Shown here: one piece after another, positions 10,529-19,717 of the stretch
Layout: the number at the start of each line of letters is the position of its first letter
Position numbering within the stretch: position 1 is the first letter of the stretch
NCBI GenBank assembly: GCA_028284125.1
Contig: JANQSI010000018.1
Span: 62,001-126,000, forward strand
Direction: 5' to 3'
DNA length: 64,000 nt
Source of the DNA: Cyclobacteriaceae bacterium
Lineage (GTDB): Bacteria > Bacteroidota > Bacteroidia > Cytophagales > Cyclobacteriaceae
Program-made: the position numbers and the translations under genes
The notes under the pieces: model-generated
What the model saw: the letters and a program-made list of their open reading frames with translations, nothing else
Database searches by the model: none
What the model was told of the DNA's origin: nothing

Positions 10529-13103
10529 CCCTCAGTGCAATTATTGGATTTTGTTGTGCAGCGTACCTTGCTCTGAAGTATACCGGCAAAGCAGCAACAA
10601 AAATGGTAAATACTTCAGCCAATAGAAATATTTCCCACCTCAATCCAATGCTGTAAGAATAATTGCTCAAGTAAATACCCATTATATACCAAATAAGAGG
10701 AATACCGAGAATCATCGAGATAATAATTGGGGTCATTAATCCTTTTGCAACCGCAGTAATAACATTGTTTAATTCTGCCCCAAGTACTTTCCTGATTCCA
10801 ATTTCCTTGGTTTTGCGAATGCATATGAAATAAATAAGTCCAAACAGACCCAGACAACTGATCAGGATACTGCTCGCAGTAAACAAGCCCAAAAACCTGG
10901 TGAACTTTTCGTCATTTTCGTAAAAACGTTTAAGGTCATCTTCGACAAACTGATATTCAAAATAGTATTCTGGAAAGATCGAGCTCCATGTTTCTTTAAT
11001 GGATGCTATCGTGTTTGATTGATTTGCTTTTTCTACGAGAACATGTGCATGATAGAATCTGGTTGGATCATAAATCAAAGCATGAGGTATTATTCCATCC
11101 CGCAGACTTTCCGAATGGTAATCTTCTATTACGCCTACGATTCTAAACCTTCCAACCCAACCTTTTATGTATTCACCTATTGCTTCTGAAGCATTGTTTA
11201 AACCCATAGCATGGTAAACCCTCTCGTTTACTAACGCCACTTTTTGTGAAGTATCAGATGTAAGTAAGTTTCTTCCTTCAATTAATTCGATATCAAAGAA
11301 ATCCAGATAGTTCTCATCTATGAATTGGATTCTGGTACTAAGTGGTTTCTCTAAATTTTGATTGGTGATACCAGCCCACCAGTGGGATGAGTAAGAGGAG
11401 GGGCTTACCAAGCCTAGTGAAATGTCCTTAACTCCAGGGATATTAGCAAGTTCCTTTTTCAGCAAGGCCTGCTTTTGCATATTTCTCACTTCAGGAATGT
11501 TTAGTGATACAATTCCATCTGTCTTAAAGGCAAGATCTTTGTTATTCATATAGTTCATCTGACTCACAGCTGTGATAATGGCGATGATCATTGCTTGGAC
11601 CACCACAAATTGAAAGGCAATTAGGATTTGCCTAATACCAAATCCAGATGAAGAATTTTGGTAATTAGATCGAAGGATTTGAGTAGAATGGATCTTGAAA
11701 GTGGTCAAAGCGGGATAAATACTAGACAGAATAGTGACGCTTATCCACATCGTAAAGGCCATTACAGCAAAATCGAAACTATTTAAGGAATCAATCGGGA
11801 TATCAATGGCTAGAAATTGATGACTTGAGTGAATGATTAAACCTGTGAATACAGAAGCCAATAAAACTGCGATAAGAACTAAAAGGCCCGTTTCAATCAT
11901 GGTATGAACCATTAAGCCTGTTTTTCGGCTTCCCATGATTTTTCTAACTGCAATGCTTTTCTGTCTGATGATAGTTTGGGCAGTACTTAGATTTACAAAA
12001 TTGGTAATCGATACAATGATGATCACCAATCCAATGAGCATACAGCTATCTAAAATCCAAGTTGGCGTGTAGTAGTTGAATGGGTCATTATCTGGGTGAG
12101 TGTGCACTTTGTCGATTGGAACGAACTCCAATGTTGTATAGTCAAATGCTCGGTGTGAGCTAGCTATCTTTGAAATACGATCTTGAACAATAGCAACTTC
12201 TGATTTGTTTTTCAACTTCACGATTCCTTTAAAAGTCGAATCTCCACCACCCCAATCATCATCGCTAATAGATCTTTTCCATGGATGCGATGAAATGTTC
12301 ATGAGCATTTGAAATGGAAATTCTGAATTTTTAGGTGCTTGCGCTATGAGACCACTTACAATGTAGTCACGGTTGTTGTCGAATCGGATCACTTTTCCAA
12401 TCGGATCTTCAAGACCAAAAAGGCGCTTCGATGTAGGTAAGTCTATGACAGTTTGGTCTGGTGAATTAAGTGAACTCTCGGGGTCTCCTGCTATCCATTT
12501 AATGTCCAATAATTTAAAAACTTCTGGGTCAACAAAATAGGCTCTTTCAAGTTGAAGGTTCTCACCATCTACCCTGATCACATCTGGGGTATATCGATGC
12601 ACCGAAATTGCGAGTTCCACTTCAGGAAATTCTCGATTAAGCGTAGCTATTACTCCTCGAGGTATTTGAGACCCGTTTTCTCCATCTTTTATTCCCATGA
12701 GTTGGTAAATACGATCATAATCCTCATGATGAGTATCAAAACTTTTTTCAAATCGGACAATCCAGAACATGGACATGGCAATACCAAGTCCGATGATGAA
12801 TCCGATTAGATTAATTGATGTGTAGGTCTTATACCTTAAGAGGTTTCTTAATGAAACTTTGATATCCGTTTTTAACATACCGTAATAATTAAGTCGCTTT
12901 TTTCCTTCAAAATTTTTGATAATACCAGGCCTGAAAAGTCTCAATACGTCCATGGTAAATAGCCATCTTGCAGACTCCCCTTTTTCCTTTCTTTTTTCAA
13001 ACCTCTCCAATAAATCTCCTTCGATATCTTCCACGAATTCTGGATTGCAATACCAGCGGAAGAACCTTACAGGAAATTTTGGCGGATGGTTGGTTTTATT
13101 CAC
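10521..13103 (-). CDS. FtsX/MacB-type ABC transporter permease with permease prefix domain, GTG start
   Basis: I chose the GTG at 13103, giving 860 residues. It makes the 8-nt overlap GTGAATAA with the upstream stop, matching the other junctions, and places the start at the usual distance from PPKFPVRFFRWYCNP. An ATG at 13115 would add four residues. The order is prefix domain, LNYYGMLKT, helix, periplasmic domain, FtsX module (RQKSIAVRKIMGSR), and a second half ending KTKEIGIRKVLGAE. The body is the most divergent of the set, with IRQKS replacing the usual RSKE motif. It is the third gene of the operon led by the PadR gene at 18414-18743. Substrate unknown. Confidence 0.9.
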   Translation of the reverse strand: MNKTNHPPKFPVRFFRWYCNPEFVEDIEGDLLERFEKRKEKGESARWLFTMDVLRLFRPGIIKNFEGKKRLNYYGMLKTDIKVSLRNLLRYKTYTSINLIGFIIGLGIAMSMFWIVRFEKSFDTHHEDYDRIYQLMGIKDGENGSQIPRGVIATLNREFPEVELAISVHRYTPDVIRVDGENLQLERAYFVDPEVFKLLDIKWIAGDPESSLNSPDQTVIDLPTSKRLFGLEDPIGKVIRFDNNRDYIVSGLIAQAPKNSEFPFQMLMNISSHPWKRSISDDDWGGGDSTFKGIVKLKNKSEVAIVQDRISKIASSHRAFDYTTLEFVPIDKVHTHPDNDPFNYYTPTWILDSCMLIGLVIIIVSITNFVNLSTAQTIIRQKSIAVRKIMGSRKTGLMVHTMIETGLLVLIAVLLASVFTGLIIHSSHQFLAIDIPIDSLNSFDFAVMAFTMWISVTILSSIYPALTTFKIHSTQILRSNYQNSSSGFGIRQILIAFQFVVVQAMIIAIITAVSQMNYMNNKDLAFKTDGIVSLNIPEVRNMQKQALLKKELANIPGVKDISLGLVSPSSYSSHWWAGITNQNLEKPLSTRIQFIDENYLDFFDIELIEGRNLLTSDTSQKVALVNERVYHAMGLNNASEAIGEYIKGWVGRFRIVGVIEDYHSESLRDGIIPHALIYDPTRFYHAHVLVEKANQSNTIASIKETWSSIFPEYYFEYQFVEDDLKRFYENDEKFTRFLGLFTASSILISCLGLFGLIYFICIRKTKEIGIRKVLGAELNNVITAVAKGLMTPIIISMILGIPLIWYIMGIYLSNYSYSIGLRWEIFLLAEVFTIFVAALPVYFRARYAAQQNPIIALRDE

Positions 13104-15708
13104 TTCTAAGCGCATCTACAGGATTCGCAACAGCAGCTTTGATTGATCGAAAGCTAACTGTTAATAATGTGATTAATAGAGCTCCAAGTCCTGCGTAGAG
13201 AAAGATCCACCAATGAAGGTCTGTGCGATATTCGTAATTCTGTAGCCAACCCTTCAGCGCAAAAAATGCAATAGGAAGTGCAATAACACATGAAACAGAC
13301 ACTAACAACACAAACTCCTTTGACAGCAGTCTCCACAGACTTTGAATGGAGGCACCAAGTACTTTTCGAATACCAATCTCTTTGGTTCTTTGCTCAGCCA
13401 TGAATGACGCCAGCCCTAAAAGCCCTAAGCAACTGATTAGGATTGCGAGTATCGCAAAAATTGTTGAGAGGTTTCCGATCCGTTTTATTCCTCTAAACTT
13501 TCTAGCATGCTTTTCACTGGCAAAATCAAATTCAAAAGGAGAACCGGGTACATGTTTAATAAACACCTCCTCTATGGTAGAAGCAGCCTGGGCTATTGGT
13601 ATTTCTGGGTTTAATTTCAATAAAATAAAATTGGACATACTATGAGGATCAATCGAATAAATGGTAGGACGGACTGGACTAAAAGGGGACTCCCTAAGTA
13701 TATCAGCGATTACACCAATGATCTTAAAATCCCGACTTCCCCATCGGATTGTCTTTCCAATTGGTTCTTTCAGGTTCATGTATGAAATGGCAGTTTCATT
13801 GATGATCAAAGCAGTTGAGTCCGTTGGGAAGCTCCTTGAAAAATCTCGGCCTTGAATGATGTTCCAGCTGACTGTCTTTCCATAGTTATGCGAGATCCAC
13901 ATGACTGGGAAAAAAGGAGTGAAGTCAGGGTCCATTCCCTCCCATGTGAACCCATCGCGGACGTTCCATACTTGATTTAGAGGACTAGATGATATGGCTG
14001 TTTCCAGAACCACTTGGCTTTTGCTCAACTCGTCCTTTATAATATTATAAGCATCGTAGTGTTGTTGAGTCTGCATTTCGACCATGATAGTACTTTCAAG
14101 GTCGTATCCAGTTGGTCGATTACTTGTGAATGAAATTTGCTCTCTGACTACCAACGTACTTACTATCAATATCACCGAAACTGTAAATTGAAAAATGACA
14201 AGGCCTTTTCTCAAAACCGACGCTGATAAACCGGTTTTAAATGTCCCCTTTAGCACTGCTACCGGCCGAAAAGAGGATAGATAAATCGCTGGATAACTGC
14301 CCGCCAATAGACCAGTAAAAAGAATAAAAGCGATTCCGGTCATCCAGAAATAAACGCTTTCAAACGGCAGAACCATTTCCTTATCGGCAAGTAGGTTAAA
14401 CTCTGGTAAAACTGCGGTGACAATAACAATAGCTACTACGAAAGCAATAGAAGCTACGAGAATTGATTCTGTTAAAAATTGGGCAATAAGCTGTCTCCTT
14501 AGCGAGCCGATTGACTTTCGAATCCCAACTTCTTTCGCGCGCCCCATGGAATGCGCAGTACTCAGGTTCATGAAATTAATGCAAGCAAGCAGCAAGACGA
14601 ATACGCCAATTGTGCCAAAAAGCCAGACATAGGTTATAGGTCCTCCTTCTCGTTCGCCGTTTTCCCAATTGGATCTCAAATGCCAATCTTTCATTGGATT
14701 GAGAAAAATTTCAGGTTTGTGGACTCGCTCATCTTCACCGACATTGTCAAACTTGACCATTTTAATCTTTTCACTCACTGCCTCCATTATTGAATTTTCT
14801 TCGATTTGAGCAAACAGTTGGAATGAGTTGTTATCCCAATCTTTTTGGTCACGAGCAATCTGAATCCACTCTTGTGACGAGACATATAGCTCCCATGTGG
14901 CAATGAATTGAATATTGTAGAAACGACTGTTGCGTGGAAGATCTTCATATACACCCCTTACGATGACTTCCGCCTCGTTGTAGATAAGGAGAAGCTTACC
15001 TATTGGGTCATCGTTTCCAAAAATTGCTTTAGCAAGCGACTGAGAAAGAAGAATAGAAGATGGGTCGTTCAAAACATCCCTGGCCCCCTTTAGCATTTTT
15101 AAGGAGAGCATTTGTGGGGTTCCGTGTTCCATGAAGCCACCTCGTTGTGAAACTACTGTTTCACCATGAGAGAGTACATAATCGCCAAACCATGAGCTCA
15201 TAACAACATGTTTGAAATCACTACCATATTTATTCCTCAATTCATCACCCAGAGGATATGGAATGGATGATTGAACACCTATTGAGCCGTTGATCGTTTG
15301 TTTTTGCAACACCTGTGCGACATCCTCATAATTTTCGTGATAAGTGTTGAAGATTAGCTCATCATGCACCCAAAGAGAGATCAGAATAGCTATTGAAAGG
15401 CCCAATGCTAATCCCCCAATATTGATAAGAGAATGTGTCTTTTTTCGAAGAAGGGTTCGGTACCCTATTTTCAGATTGTGTTTTAACATGCCGTAATAGT
15501 TGAGTTTTTTAGTTCCTTCAAAATTTCTAATGATGCCTGGGCGGAAAAGCCGAAGGACATCTGTGGTAAGTAGCCATTTAGCAGGCTTTCCTTTTTCTTT
15601 CCTTTTTTCAAATCTTTCAAGTAGATCACCTTCAATATCTTCAGTAAACTCTGGATTACAGAACCATCGAAAGAATTTGAGTGGGTATTTCGGTGGAATA
15701 CTATTCAT
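13096..15708 (-). CDS. FtsX/MacB-type ABC transporter permease with permease prefix domain
   Basis: This is an 870-residue permease. The ATG at 15708 is chosen over the ATG at 15711 because it reproduces the 8-nt ATGAATAG overlap. Prefix PPKYPLKFFRWFCNP, TEDIEGDLLERFE, linker LNYYGMLKH, helix, periplasmic domain, FtsX module (RAKEVGIRKSIGSL), then a second half with QRTKEIGIRKVLGAS. The DNA encoding part of the prefix (15591-15684) is almost identical to that of the upstream permease although the rest of the two proteins is clearly different, which points to local gene conversion. It ends ALRSE, whose last codons contain the GTG start of the next gene. Confidence 0.92.
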   Translation of the reverse strand: MNSIPPKYPLKFFRWFCNPEFTEDIEGDLLERFEKRKEKGKPAKWLLTTDVLRLFRPGIIRNFEGTKKLNYYGMLKHNLKIGYRTLLRKKTHSLINIGGLALGLSIAILISLWVHDELIFNTYHENYEDVAQVLQKQTINGSIGVQSSIPYPLGDELRNKYGSDFKHVVMSSWFGDYVLSHGETVVSQRGGFMEHGTPQMLSLKMLKGARDVLNDPSSILLSQSLAKAIFGNDDPIGKLLLIYNEAEVIVRGVYEDLPRNSRFYNIQFIATWELYVSSQEWIQIARDQKDWDNNSFQLFAQIEENSIMEAVSEKIKMVKFDNVGEDERVHKPEIFLNPMKDWHLRSNWENGEREGGPITYVWLFGTIGVFVLLLACINFMNLSTAHSMGRAKEVGIRKSIGSLRRQLIAQFLTESILVASIAFVVAIVIVTAVLPEFNLLADKEMVLPFESVYFWMTGIAFILFTGLLAGSYPAIYLSSFRPVAVLKGTFKTGLSASVLRKGLVIFQFTVSVILIVSTLVVREQISFTSNRPTGYDLESTIMVEMQTQQHYDAYNIIKDELSKSQVVLETAISSSPLNQVWNVRDGFTWEGMDPDFTPFFPVMWISHNYGKTVSWNIIQGRDFSRSFPTDSTALIINETAISYMNLKEPIGKTIRWGSRDFKIIGVIADILRESPFSPVRPTIYSIDPHSMSNFILLKLNPEIPIAQAASTIEEVFIKHVPGSPFEFDFASEKHARKFRGIKRIGNLSTIFAILAILISCLGLLGLASFMAEQRTKEIGIRKVLGASIQSLWRLLSKEFVLLVSVSCVIALPIAFFALKGWLQNYEYRTDLHWWIFLYAGLGALLITLLTVSFRSIKAAVANPVDALRSE
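15591..15684 (-). repeat. 94-bp near-identical prefix-domain repeat, copy 1
   Basis: This segment matches 18274-18367 at 92 of 94 bases, counted directly. Both lie in the prefix-domain coding part of adjacent permease genes. The bodies of those two proteins are much less similar, so the identity is restricted to this domain. Confidence 0.85.
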
Positions 15709-18403
15709 CACGCAGAATATCAGAAGGATTATGTAGGGCGACGCGTCGGACTTGCAATCCGATTGTGATCAATCCAATGAAGAATACAAACAAAAGACCC
15801 GACAATGTGTCGATCACAGTGAATTTCGCCTGATACAGAAAATTGCTTAAAAGTGTATTATTTATGATATGATGAGCAATTGGTATCGCTATCAATCCCG
15901 CCAAGAATATCATCACAAGGAAGCTTCGCGATAAGAGAAGCATTAGATTTTGTATTCCAGCACCAAAGACTTTTCGGATACTGATTTCCTTCATCCTTGA
16001 TTCAGTTGAGAATATCACCATACCCAACAACCCCATGGTGGATATAGATGTGGCTAGGAAAGCAAGAAAGGAAATAATGGTGTATGAAGCCTTATAGTTT
16101 TTGTACGTTTCTGCAATTTCATCATCATAAAAACGTGCATTAAAAGGATGAATGGGATCAATCTCCCTATAAATGTTTTCCAGTTTTTCAATAGTAGTAA
16201 GCAAATCATTGCTTCTTATTTTTATTCCAAGAATCTTACTTTTTCGGCCTAGAAATCTTTCTTTGCTCGTTCTCTTTCCCTGATTCATTGGTAGTTGAAT
16301 AAAGGCAAAAGACTTTGAGGATTCTTCTGTAAGGGAATGACTAGTAAAATCCTTTACAACTCCTACAATAGCCAAACTAATATCCTTGTAATCAGAGGAT
16401 TTAAACCATACCTTTTTTCCAATAACCTCTTCCGGAGATCCAAGTTTCAGGGATTTCAATAGCTCTTCATTTACGATAATTTGCCTTATTCTTTCATCTT
16501 CCCTTAAAGCAGTCCGAAACCCTGATCCAGCCAATATTTTGAACTCATGCATCTCCAAATAGTCACCATCTATTTTATTGAGCATCACCTGAATCGTATC
16601 GCTTCTGTCTTCTGAAATCATTATCCCTGCATCTGCCTTGGCTACTCCTAAAATTTTGGATGACCTGGACGTCTGTATTACTTCGGGTAATTGTGCATAT
16701 TCATGCTCAAGTAGATCCAAGTTGTCTCCCTCAAGGTCTATATGTATGATATTTTCAGTTGCAAATCCAAGATCATAGTTTAGTGCAAATTGGTATTGCT
16801 TATGCACGAGAACCGCACACATGATAAGACTTATTGATAGTGCAAATTGAAGAATTACCAGTATGCGTCTAAAGCTAACCCCTTGAATCAATCTTATATT
16901 GCTAGCATCTCCAAATGCCACCCGAGCCTTAAGTTTGGAGAGAATTAAGGCTGGAAGAAAACCAGCAATGCCAGCAATACCAATGGCAAACAAGAAAAAA
17001 TATGAGAGTTGTTTATAACCGATGTTCAACGAAAACATCTGATAGCCTTTCGCAGAAGGATTTGGTAGATTCAAAAACCCTGGTCTTATTAAGTAAAACA
17101 ATCCGATACTGATTACTAAGGCAAATAGTGCCAGCAATACTGCTTCCACCATAAACTGTGAGAAAACTTGTGAGCGACTGGCTCCAGTTACTTTTCGAAT
17201 ACCAATTTCTTTAGAACGTCTTAGCGCGCGAGCCAGAGATAGGTTAGTGTAGTTAAAACACGCCGATAAAAGAACTATCGTTGTTAGGCCAATCATTATG
17301 TAGATCAATCGTTGGGAAAATGAAGGACCTGGCTCCCTAACGTATGAATCACCGTCAGTAACAAATGTCTCCATTGGTTGCAGGAAATGGGTGAGAGATG
17401 CTTGTGGCCACTTGGAGTTTGTTTCAGCCATCATTTCAACCATTAGTGACTCAATTTCTGCTATCTCAGCATTTTCTTTCAATAGCAGATATACATGATA
17501 ATCAGAGATGAGCGCTTTGTTATACTTAGCCTGTCTTCTATACTTTTTCGGACTTGTTTCAAAAGTCTTCATGGAAACAAGTGCCTCGAATTGAAGATGT
17601 GAATTTATTGGTGGGTCTTCTACGATTCCGGTTATAATTCCCTTTTGAAAATCATCATTATCCTCAACAGTCACGAATTGGCCCAATGGATCGTCATTTC
17701 CAAATAGCTTTTTTGAAACGGACTCAGCCAGTACGATCCCGCCCGGACTCGCCAATGCCGTATTTGGATTCCCCTTTAAAAGTTTAAATGACAAGACATC
17801 AAAAAAAGAAGCAGTAGAATAGAAGCCTGTTATGGAGATGGCTTTTTCATTGATTTTGAGATCTGCATACAAATCTTCTCTCAATACAAGCAATTTTTCA
17901 ACGCTTGACACTTGTTCATTAAGCTCATTGCCGATATAAAAAGATGAAGTAGCAAAATGTAACTCTCGTCCTGGTTGCTTAGCATGGGTGGTAACACGAT
18001 AAATTCTATCTTTTTTGATATGGAAATCATCGTATGAGAAGACCTCTGTTAGGAACAGAATCATTAATATTCCAACCGACATGCTGATGGCAAGTCCAAC
18101 AATGTTTATAAAAGAAAAGAGTGCATTTTTCCTTAAACTACGAATAGAGGTTTTTAGGTGATTTTTGAACATCCCGTAATTGTTTAGCCTCTTGATTCCA
18201 TTGAATGATCTAATTATTCCTGGTCGAAAGAGTTTTAGAACTTCCATTGTGAAAAACCACTTTGCAGCTACACCTTTTTCTTTCCTTTTTTCAAATCTTT
18301 CAAGTAGATCACCTTCAATATCTTCGGTAAACTCTGGGTTACAGAACCATCGAAAGAATTTGAGTGGCAACTTCGGGGGAGCTATAGAGGTATTTCCTTT
18401 CAA
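15701..18403 (-). CDS. FtsX/MacB-type ABC transporter permease with permease prefix domain, start uncertain
   Basis: First permease of the four-permease operon. No ATG lies near the expected start. A TTG at 18403, ten bases after the PadR stop, gives 900 residues beginning LKGNTSIAPPKLPLKFF. A GTG at 18496 would give 931 residues but overlap the PadR gene by 83 nt, so I prefer TTG. The order is prefix domain (TEDIEGDLLERFE), LNNYGMFKN, helix, periplasmic domain, FtsX module (RSKEIGIRKVTGAS), then a second half with RMKEISIRKVFGAG. It is a close paralogue of 7880-10528. The C-terminus ILRDE overlaps the next start by 8 nt. Substrate unknown. Confidence 0.88.
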   Translation of the reverse strand: MKGNTSIAPPKLPLKFFRWFCNPEFTEDIEGDLLERFEKRKEKGVAAKWFFTMEVLKLFRPGIIRSFNGIKRLNNYGMFKNHLKTSIRSLRKNALFSFINIVGLAISMSVGILMILFLTEVFSYDDFHIKKDRIYRVTTHAKQPGRELHFATSSFYIGNELNEQVSSVEKLLVLREDLYADLKINEKAISITGFYSTASFFDVLSFKLLKGNPNTALASPGGIVLAESVSKKLFGNDDPLGQFVTVEDNDDFQKGIITGIVEDPPINSHLQFEALVSMKTFETSPKKYRRQAKYNKALISDYHVYLLLKENAEIAEIESLMVEMMAETNSKWPQASLTHFLQPMETFVTDGDSYVREPGPSFSQRLIYIMIGLTTIVLLSACFNYTNLSLARALRRSKEIGIRKVTGASRSQVFSQFMVEAVLLALFALVISIGLFYLIRPGFLNLPNPSAKGYQMFSLNIGYKQLSYFFLFAIGIAGIAGFLPALILSKLKARVAFGDASNIRLIQGVSFRRILVILQFALSISLIMCAVLVHKQYQFALNYDLGFATENIIHIDLEGDNLDLLEHEYAQLPEVIQTSRSSKILGVAKADAGIMISEDRSDTIQVMLNKIDGDYLEMHEFKILAGSGFRTALREDERIRQIIVNEELLKSLKLGSPEEVIGKKVWFKSSDYKDISLAIVGVVKDFTSHSLTEESSKSFAFIQLPMNQGKRTSKERFLGRKSKILGIKIRSNDLLTTIEKLENIYREIDPIHPFNARFYDDEIAETYKNYKASYTIISFLAFLATSISTMGLLGMVIFSTESRMKEISIRKVFGAGIQNLMLLLSRSFLVMIFLAGLIAIPIAHHIINNTLLSNFLYQAKFTVIDTLSGLLFVFFIGLITIGLQVRRVALHNPSDILRDE
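18274..18367 (-). repeat. 94-bp near-identical prefix-domain repeat, copy 2
   Basis: This is the partner of 15591-15684, with two mismatches in 94 bases. It encodes the segment around FFRWFCNPEF and IEGDLLERFEKR of the prefix domain. Confidence 0.85.
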
Positions 18404-18413
18404 GTGACCAGAC

Positions 18414-18743
18414 TTATTTTCCAAAAACAAATTCAGGAACTGCACTCCAGAGACCCATCCGTTGTTCTTTGGTTTCTTCGAGTACTTTTTTGCCACTTGA
18501 GGTCAATGTAAAAAAGCGTTTTCTTTTTCCCCCGCGAACACTTGTCGATTCTCCAAGTTCAGAGTTGAGATAACCTTTCTTCTCAAGCCGTCTAAGAACA
18601 GTCTGAAGTGCTCCGATGCTGACTTTTCGATTAAGTCGCTTTTCCATTTCTTCAATGATAGAAAACCCGTAAGCATCGTTGGTGAGAATTGCCACTGTCA
18701 GCATGACTACTTCTTCAAATTCTCCGAGGTGATGTTTTCCCAT
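18414..18743 (-). CDS. PadR-family transcriptional regulator
   Basis: This 109-residue winged-helix regulator starts at an ATG (MGKHHLGEFEEVVMLTV). It shows the PadR pattern IGALQTVLRRLEKKGYL followed by the wing GKRKRFFTLT, and is a paralogue of the PadR at 7448-7792. It leads the four-permease operon running to 7880 and its stop lies ten bases before the preferred start of the first permease. Two near-identical 16-bp repeats lie immediately upstream, the usual arrangement for autoregulation. Ligand or signal unknown. Confidence 0.92.
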   Translation of the reverse strand: MGKHHLGEFEEVVMLTVAILTNDAYGFSIIEEMEKRLNRKVSIGALQTVLRRLEKKGYLNSELGESTSVRGGKRKRFFTLTSSGKKVLEETKEQRMGLWSAVPEFVFGK

Positions 18744-18754
18744 GATTTAGTTTT

Positions 18755-18801
18755 TACCTTAAATGTAGTAATAATAATTACCTTATACCTTAATTGTAGT
18801 T
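18755..18801 (-). promoter_or_regulatory. Paired direct repeats, candidate PadR operator of the four-permease operon
   Basis: Copies lie at 18755-18770 and 18786-18801 (14 of 16 bases identical), 31 bp apart, about three helical turns. On the minus strand they read WACTAC, four to five bases, then AAGGTA. The proximal copy begins 12 bases upstream of the PadR ATG. The ACTAC...AGG pattern is shared with the repeats at 7804-7865, but the spacing differs (31 against 45 bp). Binding is inferred. Confidence 0.55.
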
Positions 18802-18844
18802 TTAATGTTTCAAAAAATTTAAAATCTTTTTTGGAAACATCCTT

Positions 18845-19303
18845 CTATTCGATATTACGAATGAGTCGTTTGTCTAAGATTAGTGGTCGAGCATCCAGGA
18901 ATTTTACCTTAAGAAAATCGTCATGAGCTGGGTTGAGAAGGTAGTTATATTCAGAAGGAATGATTGCGCTAGGAACTTTGAGACAAAGTCCATTTTTTTT
19001 GATGAAATCATTCCCTATTTGAACAGTATCAGAAGTATAAGGGTAAATGCTCCAGTTTTTAGGAAGTTGATTCATTTCGGAAATAGGTAATTCATCTGGA
19101 AATTCTAATTCGATGCAATAAAGGCTCTGGCCTAATCGATTTCCGGAAAGATTTACCACAGTTTCCAATGCAGCCAATGAAAGGCTGCCTGATGAATATA
19201 GCATCCTTATTCCCTTAGCATTCCATCTTCCACCGTGCAACATTGCACCTGTACCAGACAAATCTCTAACATGGCTTTTAGAAGTGATTCTGTGTAGAAT
19301 CAT
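18845..19303 (-). CDS. RES-domain toxin of a type II toxin-antitoxin pair
   Basis: This 152-residue RES-family protein has the expected size. The conserved polar residues of the family are visible: Arg5 (LHRIT), Arg26 in GGRWNAKG, Tyr36 in MLYSSGS and Glu47 in AALETVV. Characterised RES toxins degrade NAD+ and stop growth until the antitoxin blocks the active site; that activity is assumed here from family knowledge. The gene lies nine bases downstream of the Xre-type antitoxin, on the same strand. It sits beside the end of the permease array and is probably an accessory module. Confidence 0.92.
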   Translation of the reverse strand: MILHRITSKSHVRDLSGTGAMLHGGRWNAKGIRMLYSSGSLSLAALETVVNLSGNRLGQSLYCIELEFPDELPISEMNQLPKNWSIYPYTSDTVQIGNDFIKKNGLCLKVPSAIIPSEYNYLLNPAHDDFLKVKFLDARPLILDKRLIRNIE

Positions 19304-19312
19304 GAAGTACGA

Positions 19313-19699
19313 TCAAGAGTAAACACCATGGGCGATCCTTCCGAGGAGGTCATGAACAATGGAAATACCAGTATCATTATTCATAAATTCGATGGGTCTC
19401 TTTCCAGCAATAGCGATTAAAGGAGTATTGAGCCAATCTTTGAAAATGGCTACATCGCCAAGAACATCTGCTCCATGTTGATAAAGAGATGCTATCTGCA
19501 AAACACGATCACTAACAACAGGACTTAGAAGATCTTCATCTTTAGATTTTTCAATGGTTCTTTTGCTGACTGGCAGCAAGGCTGAGAACTCCGTAAGATT
19601 CAGACCTGTCATTGCGACGATGGAAAGAAAATCTGACTTGGAAATACCTTCATTGGCTTTATAATACCTTTCGGCAGGATCATTTAATATGTTTTCCAT
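19313..19699 (-). CDS. Xre/MbcA/ParS-type antitoxin, partner of RES toxin
   Basis: The C-terminal half fits the antitoxin toxin-binding domain (DUF2384/MbcA-ParS-Xre type): VSDRVLQIASLYQHGADVLGD, then FKDWLNTPLIAIAGKRPIEF and a final helix that would cap the toxin active site. The N-terminal half is a helix-turn-helix (GLNLTEFSALLPVSKRTIEK). The ATG at 19699 gives 128 residues; a GTG at 19708 is an alternative (131). Antitoxin before toxin with a nine-base gap is the standard Xre-RES order. A palindrome and direct repeats just upstream make autorepression likely. Confidence 0.9.
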   Translation of the reverse strand: MENILNDPAERYYKANEGISKSDFLSIVAMTGLNLTEFSALLPVSKRTIEKSKDEDLLSPVVSDRVLQIASLYQHGADVLGDVAIFKDWLNTPLIAIAGKRPIEFMNNDTGISIVHDLLGRIAHGVYS

Positions 19700-19717
19700 T
19701 TTACTCACAATTCAATA

